DNA of 5,022 nt from Acidimicrobiia bacterium (GTDB lineage: Bacteria; Actinomycetota; Acidimicrobiia; Spongiisociales; SHLN01): assembly GCA_030623545.1 (NCBI GenBank), contig JAUXLW010000123.1, positions 1 to 5,022 on the forward strand, written 5' to 3'. The notes beneath the pieces are model-generated. The model had not been told where the DNA came from and did no database searches. It saw nothing but the letters and a program-made list of their open reading frames with translations. Numbering within the stretch: the first letter of the stretch is position 1; each line of letters begins with the position of its first letter. A program made the translations under genes and the position numbers. Below, piece after piece: positions 1-4,424 of the stretch.

Positions 1-819
1 CTCGGCCTGGAGTTCCATCCCTCTTATGCCACCAATCCCAAGTTTTACGTGCATTACACCGACGCCGTAGGGGATTCCCGGGTGGTCGAGTACCAGCGCT
101 GGGGCGACATTGGCCTTGCCGGTCCCGACACTATCCGTGAGCTGGTTTTCATTGATCAGCCCGCTTCCAACCACAACGGAGGGATGATCCAATTCGGGCC
201 AGATGGCCGGCTCTATATCGCCTTTGGCGATGGTGGTGTCGGAGGCGACGCCGGAGGAAATGGCCAGAACTCCGCCACCCGGCTGGGCTCGATCGTTGCC
301 ATCGACGTCGACACCGGGGCCTATGAGATCTGGGCCATCGGCCTCCGCAATCCCTGGCGTTTCGACATCGACGGCGATCGAATATTCATCGGAGACGTCG
401 GAGAAGGATCGCGCGAGGAAGTCAGCTTGGGATCGATGTCGGTTTCGGGCCAGAATTTCGGGTGGGCCATCCAGGAGGGGAGCGCCTGCTTCCCGTCGGG
501 CACGCTCGAGTGCGACACCACCGGGTTGATCCAGCCCATAGCCGAGTACTCGCACGGTTTGGGTTGCGCCATAACCGGCGGCTTCGTTTACCGTGGCTCG
601 GCAATTCCCGATCTCCAGGGCGCTTTTCTGTACAGCGATTTCTGCACCGGCTTTTTGCGAGGTTTCCTCGAGGTCAACGGCGAAGTCGTTGTTGAAGGCA
701 ATTGGACCCCCGAACTCGGGGAGCTCGGCAACGTGTTGTCCTTCGGGGAGGACGGCTTCGGTGAGCTCTACATCCTCACCCTCGACGGCCGGGTCCGCAA
801 GATCGTCCCTGCTGTCTAA
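1..819 (+). CDS. PQQ-dependent sugar dehydrogenase, exported (5'-truncated by window)
   Basis: This is the C-terminal 272 residues of a soluble glucose/sorbosone dehydrogenase-type six-bladed beta-propeller (GSDH family, COG2133), which oxidises sugars or other alcohols/aldols with PQQ. The frame is open from base 1, where residues read GLEFHPSYATNPKFYVHYTD, a family signature before the first catalytic blade, so the true start lies upstream; the in-frame GTG at 49 is an internal Val. Visible motifs are NHNGG with its His at 172-174 (the position of the catalytic His in characterised sGDH), FGPDGRLYIAFGDGG, GLRNPWRF with the Arg at 346-348 (PQQ-contacting position), IGDVGEGSREEV, GGFVYRG and a closing FGEDGFGELYIL blade. 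Four Cys (EGSACF, LECD, GLGC, SDFC) match those of exported members and suggest disulfides, hence a secreted or cell-surface protein; the signal peptide is not in view. The TAA stop overlaps the stop of the convergent gene. The family is nearly certain; the substrate is unknown. Confidence 0.93.
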   Translation, partial: LGLEFHPSYATNPKFYVHYTDAVGDSRVVEYQRWGDIGLAGPDTIRELVFIDQPASNHNGGMIQFGPDGRLYIAFGDGGVGGDAGGNGQNSATRLGSIVAIDVDTGAYEIWAIGLRNPWRFDIDGDRIFIGDVGEGSREEVSLGSMSVSGQNFGWAIQEGSACFPSGTLECDTTGLIQPIAEYSHGLGCAITGGFVYRGSAIPDLQGAFLYSDFCTGFLRGFLEVNGEVVVEGNWTPELGELGNVLSFGEDGFGELYILTLDGRVRKIVPAV

Positions 820-1460
820 CCCCGCCGGTAGTTCTCGACGTAGCCCGGAGTGGCCACTCCCGGATGGAGTCGCTCGTCGGGTACAGGCTCCCTGTACACC
901 GTGGACACCGGGATTAGCCCCGCCCAGATGGGCAGCGAGTAGTCCTCATCGTCGTCTACGACCGGGCCGTTGCGGACCTTGGCCGATGCCTCGTCGAGGG
1001 GGATGGCGACAACGGTCGTCGCGTTGAGCTCGGATTCGCTCGGTTGCCGAGCGTCATCCCAGCGGCCCGGCACCGTGTGGTCTGTGACCGCCTGGAGTGC
1101 AGTCAGTTTCTCATCGCCTTCCACCAGTCGGGGCGTCCCGAATATGACGACGGATCGGTAGTTCATTGAGTGGTTGAACACCGATCGAGCAAGAACCAGG
1201 GCATCGAGCAGCGTCACGGTCACACAGACCTCAGCGCCCGTGGCCAGCGTGCGCAACATGTGGCTCGCAGGTGAGCCATGGAGATACAGCGTGTTGCCCT
1301 GGCGGGCGTGAATGGTCGGAATGACTACCGGATATCCGCCTTCGTCGATAAAGCCGACATGACAAAAGAGCGCTTCGTCCAGAATGCTGTAGATCAGCTC
1401 GGTGTCCAGTGAGCCCCGCTTGGCTTTGCGGCGTACCCTGGTGCGTTCGGTTCCGGGCAT
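816..1460 (-). CDS. Pyridoxamine 5'-phosphate oxidase-family flavin-binding protein
   Basis: The 214-residue protein belongs to the Pyridox_ox_2 / flavin-nucleotide-binding group (PF12900; NimA-like split-barrel, probably a homodimer binding FMN or a related flavin). N-terminal ILDEALFCHVGFIDEGGYP (about 26-44) and PTIHARQGNTLYLHGSPASHML (48-69) form the start of the barrel. NHSMNYRSVVIFG (97-108), EKLTALQAVTDH, PGRW (131-134) and the SAKVRNGP segment (159-166) with a following acidic DDDEDY and PIWAGLIP (177-184) are diagnostic of this subgroup. I place the start at the ATG at 1458-1460, since family members start shortly before the Arg/Lys-rich leader and first helix; the frame is open to 1625, but those 55 Arg/Pro-rich residues overlap the divergent gene and look non-coding. 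No clear Shine-Dalgarno precedes it. The TAG stop overlaps the stop of the upstream sugar dehydrogenase. Such proteins are often annotated generically; a redox or detoxification role is inference, and PNP/PMP oxidase activity is not implied. Confidence 0.9.
   Translation of the reverse strand: MPGTERTRVRRKAKRGSLDTELIYSILDEALFCHVGFIDEGGYPVVIPTIHARQGNTLYLHGSPASHMLRTLATGAEVCVTVTLLDALVLARSVFNHSMNYRSVVIFGTPRLVEGDEKLTALQAVTDHTVPGRWDDARQPSESELNATTVVAIPLDEASAKVRNGPVVDDDEDYSLPIWAGLIPVSTVYREPVPDERLHPGVATPGYVENYRRG
847..860. repeat. Perfect 14-bp palindrome near the convergent gene ends
   Basis: GGAGTGGCCACTCC reads the same on both strands and, allowing one mismatched pair, extends to 844-863. It lies 28 bp past the sugar dehydrogenase stop, inside the last codons of the flavin-protein gene. 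In RNA it could form a short GC-rich hairpin with a GGCC loop on either transcript. No T-tract follows, so an intrinsic terminator is not supported, although a bidirectional 3'-end structure is possible. Confidence 0.45.
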
Positions 1461-1480
1461 GGGCGGCAGCCTATCTGCCT

Positions 1481-1497
1481 CGAGCGGAGTCGAGCGG
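1481..1497. repeat. Short direct repeat in the divergent spacer
   Basis: CGAGCGG occurs at 1481-1487 and again at 1491-1497, a 10-bp period that puts both copies on the same face of the helix. They sit in the 41-bp spacer between the divergent flavin-protein and phosphotransferase starts. This could be a tandem operator half-site, but a third copy at 1555-1561 inside the coding region and the high GC content make chance likely. Confidence 0.25.
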
Positions 1498-1501
1498 TAG
1501 C

Positions 1502-2575
1502 GTGCTTCCTGTGATACCCGAGTCACGGGACGAGACAATCGAGGTGCGGGCCGACGAGCGGTTCGACGAGCCTGCGCTGGCCGAATGCCTGCGCGGCAAG
1601 CTGACCGGCGCCGAAGGTGATCCAATCGTTAGTCAATTCGCCGGGGGGGCAGCCAACCTCACCTACCAGCTCGATTACGGCGACCACGTGTATGTGCTGC
1701 GCCGCCCCCCGCTGGGGCCCGTGGCTCCCCGCGCCCACGACATGGGGCGCGAGTACCAGGTGCTATCGAGGATTCATTCCGCATATCCGCCGGCACCCCG
1801 GGCGTACATCTTTTGCGACGACCCGTCTGTTATCGGGGCCCAGTTCCTTGTCATGGAGCGCCGATACGGGACGGTGGTCCGGAGGACGATGCCCGAGAGC
1901 TTCGCTCAGCTTCCGGGCGCTCCCCGCGAGCTCGGCGAGGCGCTGGTGGACGCCCTGGCTGATTTGCACACAGTCGATTACCAGTCGGTGGGCCTCGCCG
2001 ACCTGGGAAGACCCGAAGGATTCATCGAGCGCCAGGTGGCCGGCTGGCACCAGCGCTGGGAGGCGGCCAGGGCCGACGAATTGCCGGCGATGGAGAGCGC
2101 TTATTCGTGGCTGGCGGCTCACCTGCCGGTAAGTCGCGACTACAGCCTGGTGCACAACGACTTCAAACTCGACAACTGCATGTTCACTTCCCATGACCCG
2201 AGCCACCTCGAGGCCGTCTTCGATTGGGATATGGCAACGTTGGGTGACCCTCTCAGCGATCTGGGGGGATTGCTTGCCTACTGGGTGGAGCCGTCCGACC
2301 CCGAAGGCGTCAAGAGCTTCTCACCCATGCCGTCGGGTGTGGATGGGTTCCCGTCACGGAGCGAGCTGGTGGAGAGGTACGCCAGGCGAAGTGGTCGAGA
2401 CGTCGCCGAAATCGATTTCTATCACGCTCTGGGTCTGTACCGCGTGGCTGTGATCCTGGCGCAACTGTTCATTCGCTGGCAGAGAGGCCAAACTCGGGAT
2501 GAACGTTTTGCGGGGATGTGGGACATCACGAAGCTGGTGGCGGAAGCTGCGGCGGACAAGGCCTCCCCGGGATAA
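1502..2575 (+). CDS. APH-fold phosphotransferase (ACAD10/11 N-domain-like)
   Basis: The protein is about 357 residues in the aminoglycoside phosphotransferase/choline kinase superfamily (PF01636), in the subgroup resembling the kinase domain of ACAD10/ACAD11, which in those proteins phosphorylates 4-hydroxyacyl-CoAs. Numbering from the GTG at 1502: nucleotide loop FAGGAANLTY (about 46-55), VLRRPP (65-70; Arg in the strand where protein kinases have Lys, normal for this subgroup), AHDMGREYQVL (79-89), FLVMERR linker (115-121), Brenner motif HNDFKLDN (His218, catalytic Asp220, Asn225), and FDWDMATLGDPLSDLG with metal-binding Asp241. The Brenner motif is HND rather than the commoner HGD. The frame is open back to an ATG at 1409, but that would overlap the divergent flavin gene; GTG 1502 with GGAG at 1486-1489 is preferred, GTG 1511 is possible. 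The methyltransferase gene follows after 16 bp, probably in the same transcript. It is not evidently an antibiotic-resistance enzyme; its substrate is unknown. Confidence 0.88.
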   Translation: MLPVIPESRDETIEVRADERFDEPALAECLRGKLTGAEGDPIVSQFAGGAANLTYQLDYGDHVYVLRRPPLGPVAPRAHDMGREYQVLSRIHSAYPPAPRAYIFCDDPSVIGAQFLVMERRYGTVVRRTMPESFAQLPGAPRELGEALVDALADLHTVDYQSVGLADLGRPEGFIERQVAGWHQRWEAARADELPAMESAYSWLAAHLPVSRDYSLVHNDFKLDNCMFTSHDPSHLEAVFDWDMATLGDPLSDLGGLLAYWVEPSDPEGVKSFSPMPSGVDGFPSRSELVERYARRSGRDVAEIDFYHALGLYRVAVILAQLFIRWQRGQTRDERFAGMWDITKLVAEAAADKASPG

Positions 2576-2591
2576 GCAAGAATGGCGACAT

Positions 2592-3140
2592 ATGGCCGAC
2601 GTCAAACCCTGGTCGAGCTTGCGAGCCCGCCTCTATTCCTTCATCAACCGCAACCCGGATTCGAATGATCTGGTTGTCCGTCTGGCTGGATTGCACGCGA
2701 CAGACAAAGCGCTTGACATCGGATGCGGCCCCGGCGCTGCGGTGCGCCTAGCCGCAGAGGTTGCTGCCGAGGCGGTGGGGGTCGATCGGTCCGGGGACAT
2801 GGTTGAGATTGCCCGAAAACGCTCTTCGGGCCGGCCCAACGTTCGCTTCGAGGTGGGGGCCGTTGAGTCAATCCCGTTTGCCGACGACGAATTTTCTTCC
2901 GCGTGGACCGTGCACGCTTTTCACCCTTGGGAGGATCAGGAGGCCGGTCTGGCTGAGTGTCGGCGAGTACTCGCCCCGGGGGGTCGGTTGCTAATTGTGG
3001 AGAAGGATGTCAAACGATCCAAAGGTCACGGCCTGACGAGGGAAGGGATCGAGGGAGTCACGGCCAAGCTGCAGCGCGCCGGCTTTGCCGAGGTGGCGGT
3101 GAGCAAACACGACAAGCAGTTCGTCCTCATAGCCCATTGA
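2592..3140 (+). CDS. Class I SAM-dependent methyltransferase (small, UbiE/Methyltransf_11-like)
   Basis: The 182-residue Rossmann-type methyltransferase shows motif I LDIGCGPG at 41-48, the acidic end of strand beta-2 in VGVDRS (Asp65, ribose-binding), a motif II region VGAVESIPFADDEFSSAW (88-105), then RRVLAPGGRLLIVEKD (124-139), the post-motif strand typical of Methyltransf_11 proteins. The C-terminus is short (about 40 residues after beta-5), so there is little room for a substrate-recognition cap. The ATG at 2592 is chosen because upstream in-frame sequence (to 2499) overlaps the phosphotransferase end; no strong Shine-Dalgarno precedes it. The 16-bp gap suggests co-transcription and coupled translation with the phosphotransferase. 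It ends 12 bp from the stop of the convergent metallophosphoesterase. The acceptor substrate cannot be told from sequence. Confidence 0.9.
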   Translation: MADVKPWSSLRARLYSFINRNPDSNDLVVRLAGLHATDKALDIGCGPGAAVRLAAEVAAEAVGVDRSGDMVEIARKRSSGRPNVRFEVGAVESIPFADDEFSSAWTVHAFHPWEDQEAGLAECRRVLAPGGRLLIVEKDVKRSKGHGLTREGIEGVTAKLQRAGFAEVAVSKHDKQFVLIAH

Positions 3141-3152
3141 CCGAAGGCATCG

Positions 3153-3818
3153 TTATGTTGCCACCAGATCGTCGGGATGAGTGGGCACGCTGACGATGCT
3201 GCGCTCGGGCCAGCGAAGCGCCGATAGATATCCGTCGAAAGTCTCGCCGCTGAAGCGATCCCGGGCCTTCTCGCCGTAGGCGGCACCGGTATCGATGACC
3301 ACCGAGCCTCCACCGGCCTCCCGAAACCGCGGTTCCCTGACCACCGAGTGGCCGGCCACCACGAAAGGATCGCCGTCGTACATGGCCTGCCAGTCGGGCC
3401 GGATCTCGGTTCCGCTCTCGTCGGGTTCGGCTCCGCCCCGCAGACACCAGTGCTCGGCCTCCTCGTCAACCCGACCGATGAGGTCGCTACGAATGGCCGC
3501 ATGGACCACCAGGAGGCGGCCGTCGTCGAGCATCAGCTGGAGCGGGAAGCTGGAGACCCATTTCTCTTCCGGCCGGCCCTCGGCCCATGCTCCGTCCTTG
3601 TTGCCTCGAGCCATTGAGGCGCGGCCGGTGCCGACCAGGCGGGCAATGTAATCGAATGTTTCAGCAGAATGAGCTCCCCTGGTGACGATGTCGCCGACAA
3701 ACGCCAGCCTTCTTCCCGTGGAATGCCGTCCCGACCGCTCATAGCCCAGCTGGTCCATCAGGTTGTGGAGCGTATTGAGGCAGCCGTGCACATCACCGAC
3801 GACGTCGTATTCAGCCAA
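3153..3818 (-). CDS. PrpE/Pnkp-like metallophosphoesterase with altered catalytic dyad
   Basis: The 221-residue calcineurin-like phosphoesterase (PF00149) resembles PrpE-type Ap4A hydrolases and the phosphatase domain of bacterial Pnkp. Metal-binding motifs are all present: GDVHG (Asp9, His11), GDIVTRG (Asp43), GNKD (Asn73), VVHA (His106) and AGHS (His157). The C-terminal IDTGAAYG and LSALRWPERSIVSVP match the Pnkp/PrpE group, with about 15 extra residues (EKARDRFSGETFDGY) between them. Two residues differ from the canon: the Asp of GDxVDRG is Thr46 and the His of GNH(D/E) is Lys74; in PP1-like enzymes these form the Asp-His dyad that assists leaving-group protonation. Phosphate-binding Arg47 is kept. 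The start is TTG at 3816-3818, supported by MAEYDVVGDVHG beginning right at the expected N-terminus and by GGAG nine bases upstream. The gene overlaps the SixA gene by 8 bp, so the two are probably translationally coupled. It may be a phosphatase with changed mechanism, an Ap4A-type hydrolase, or a binding protein. Confidence 0.9.
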   Translation of the reverse strand: MAEYDVVGDVHGCLNTLHNLMDQLGYERSGRHSTGRRLAFVGDIVTRGAHSAETFDYIARLVGTGRASMARGNKDGAWAEGRPEEKWVSSFPLQLMLDDGRLLVVHAAIRSDLIGRVDEEAEHWCLRGGAEPDESGTEIRPDWQAMYDGDPFVVAGHSVVREPRFREAGGGSVVIDTGAAYGEKARDRFSGETFDGYLSALRWPERSIVSVPTHPDDLVAT

Positions 3819-4317
3819 GCTCGAGGTCTCCGTCGGTCAGGATTCTTGGTGGAATCAAGAGCGCCAGTTGGCCGGCCATGGGGCGGATGGAGCTCCACGA
3901 TCGGAACTCGAAATCAATTACCACCAGGGTGGCGGTCGCCATCCGTACCGAAGCGCCGGTCAACGTGTGCACGACGCTGCCCCAGGTGGGCTCGTGGCCG
4001 ACTATGAGAATCGATTCTTCGTCCGACTTTTCCGCCAACAAGCCGAGTACGTCTGGTGTGCTGGCGGCGTACAGACGGGGGGTGGACTCGACGGGGCACT
4101 TCCAGTCTCCGGCCTGCATGGCGAGCTTGAGGGTGGAACCGGCACGAACCGCACTCGAGGTAATGGCCAGATCCGGCACCAGGTCGGCCAACGCCATGAA
4201 CTTTCCGATGGCCCTGGCGGCCTTGCGACCCCGCCCGGCCAATGGCCGATCATGGTCGGTTCCGTAGTCGGCGTCCCAGTTCGACTTGGCATGTCTCAGG
4301 ATCAATAGCCGGGGCAT
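3811..4317 (-). CDS. sixA: SixA-type phosphohistidine phosphatase (RHG/histidine phosphatase superfamily)
   Basis: The 168-residue single-domain member of the histidine phosphatase superfamily has the full catalytic set: LRHAKS (Arg8, nucleophile His9), DRPLAGRGRKAA (23-35, SixA hallmark), TSSAVRA (Arg58), RLYAAS (81-86) and VGHEPTWG (His108; GHEP in place of the usual GHNP). Characterised SixA removes phosphate from phosphohistidine in signalling or PTS-type proteins; whether this one acts on protein, nucleotide or another phosphoester cannot be told. The start is ATG at 4315-4317, two codons before the first strand, as is usual. It is the first gene of a minus-strand pair; its TGA stop lies inside the start region of the metallophosphoesterase. 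It diverges from ppk1. Mycobacterial MutT1, encoded beside ppk1, has a C-terminal RHG domain of this kind, so a ppk1-RHG association has precedent. The domain call is firm; the symbol indicates family only. Confidence 0.9.
   Translation of the reverse strand: MPRLLILRHAKSNWDADYGTDHDRPLAGRGRKAARAIGKFMALADLVPDLAITSSAVRAGSTLKLAMQAGDWKCPVESTPRLYAASTPDVLGLLAEKSDEESILIVGHEPTWGSVVHTLTGASVRMATATLVVIDFEFRSWSSIRPMAGQLALLIPPRILTDGDLELG
3828..3831 (-). promoter_or_regulatory. Ribosome binding site deciding the TTG start of the metallophosphoesterase
   Basis: On the minus strand GGAG lies nine bases before the TTG at 3816-3818, inside the last codons of the SixA gene. It supports the rare start codon, together with the lack of any other start next to the GDVHG motif, and it implies re-initiation or coupling after SixA translation. 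Confidence 0.6.
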
Positions 4318-4364
4318 GGACGCAGTCTTTCAGATTGGGCGCAACATTGCCGAAAAATTGGCCT

Positions 4365-4385
4365 CTGGCCATTTGGGCCGGCCAG
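4365..4385. repeat. Inverted repeat over the candidate ppk1 -35/spacer (operator-like)
   Basis: CTGGCC at 4365-4370 and GGCCAG at 4380-4385 form a perfect 6-bp inverted repeat with a 9-base centre. It covers the weak -35 and spacer of the putative ppk1 promoter, where a repressor or activator dimer could act. The GGCC core is common in GC-rich DNA, so chance is a real alternative. It does not match the direct-repeat pattern of a Pho box. Confidence 0.35.
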
Positions 4386-4388
4386 TCT

Positions 4389-4394
4389 TAGAAT
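4389..4394 (+). promoter_or_regulatory. Candidate -10 element for ppk1
   Basis: TAGAAT differs from TATAAT at one position and stands out in GC-rich DNA. It would place the transcription start near 4400 and give a leader of roughly 23 nt containing the Shine-Dalgarno. The associated -35 is poor, as is common in actinobacterial promoters. Confidence 0.45.
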
Positions 4395-4413
4395 TCGCGT
4401 CTTGCGGAGCCAT

Positions 4414-4419
4414 GAGGAG
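4414..4419 (+). promoter_or_regulatory. Strong Shine-Dalgarno of ppk1
   Basis: GAGGAG ends five bases before the ATG at 4425-4427. It is the best ribosome binding site in the window and fixes the ppk1 start; a near-cognate ATG at 4412 lies out of frame. Confidence 0.8.
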
Positions 4420-4424
4420 AACGA

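Larger units (their letters stand above)
4318..4424. promoter_or_regulatory. Divergent intergenic region between sixA and ppk1
   Basis: This 107-bp spacer is the longest non-coding stretch in the window and must carry promoters for both directions. It includes an A-rich run at 4353-4357 and several GGCC tetranucleotides. For ppk1 there is a candidate -10 box TAGAAT at 4389-4394 (one mismatch to consensus), with a weak -35 CTGGCC at 4365-4370 and an 18-bp spacer. I see no convincing -10/-35 pair for sixA. Confidence 0.55.

Noticed and set aside
593..1027. Plus-strand open frame of 144 codons across the sugar dehydrogenase/flavin-protein junction
   Set aside because: It overlaps two well-supported genes in the wrong frame or strand, and its Ser/Arg/Pro-rich translation shows no domain.
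1641..1720. G7 run near 1644 and C6 run near 1704 as possible frameshift or phase-variation tracts
   Set aside because: The phosphotransferase frame reads through both with intact family motifs (FAGGAANLTY, VLRRPP), so there is no sign of a shift; such runs are ordinary Gly/Pro codons at this GC content.
3141..3152. Possible bidirectional terminator between the convergent methyltransferase and metallophosphoesterase
   Set aside because: The 12-bp gap has no hairpin or T-tract, and I found no convincing stem in the immediately flanking codons.
3026..3502. Minus-strand open frame of 158 codons over the methyltransferase and metallophosphoesterase ends
   Set aside because: It runs in another frame of the metallophosphoesterase and antisense to the methyltransferase, with an Arg/Pro/Ser-rich composition and no motifs.
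3763..4308. Plus-strand open frame of 181 codons lying antisense to sixA
   Set aside because: The opposite strand encodes a complete SixA with every catalytic motif. The antisense translation is Gly/Arg-rich with no recognisable domain, typical of a shadow frame in high-GC DNA.
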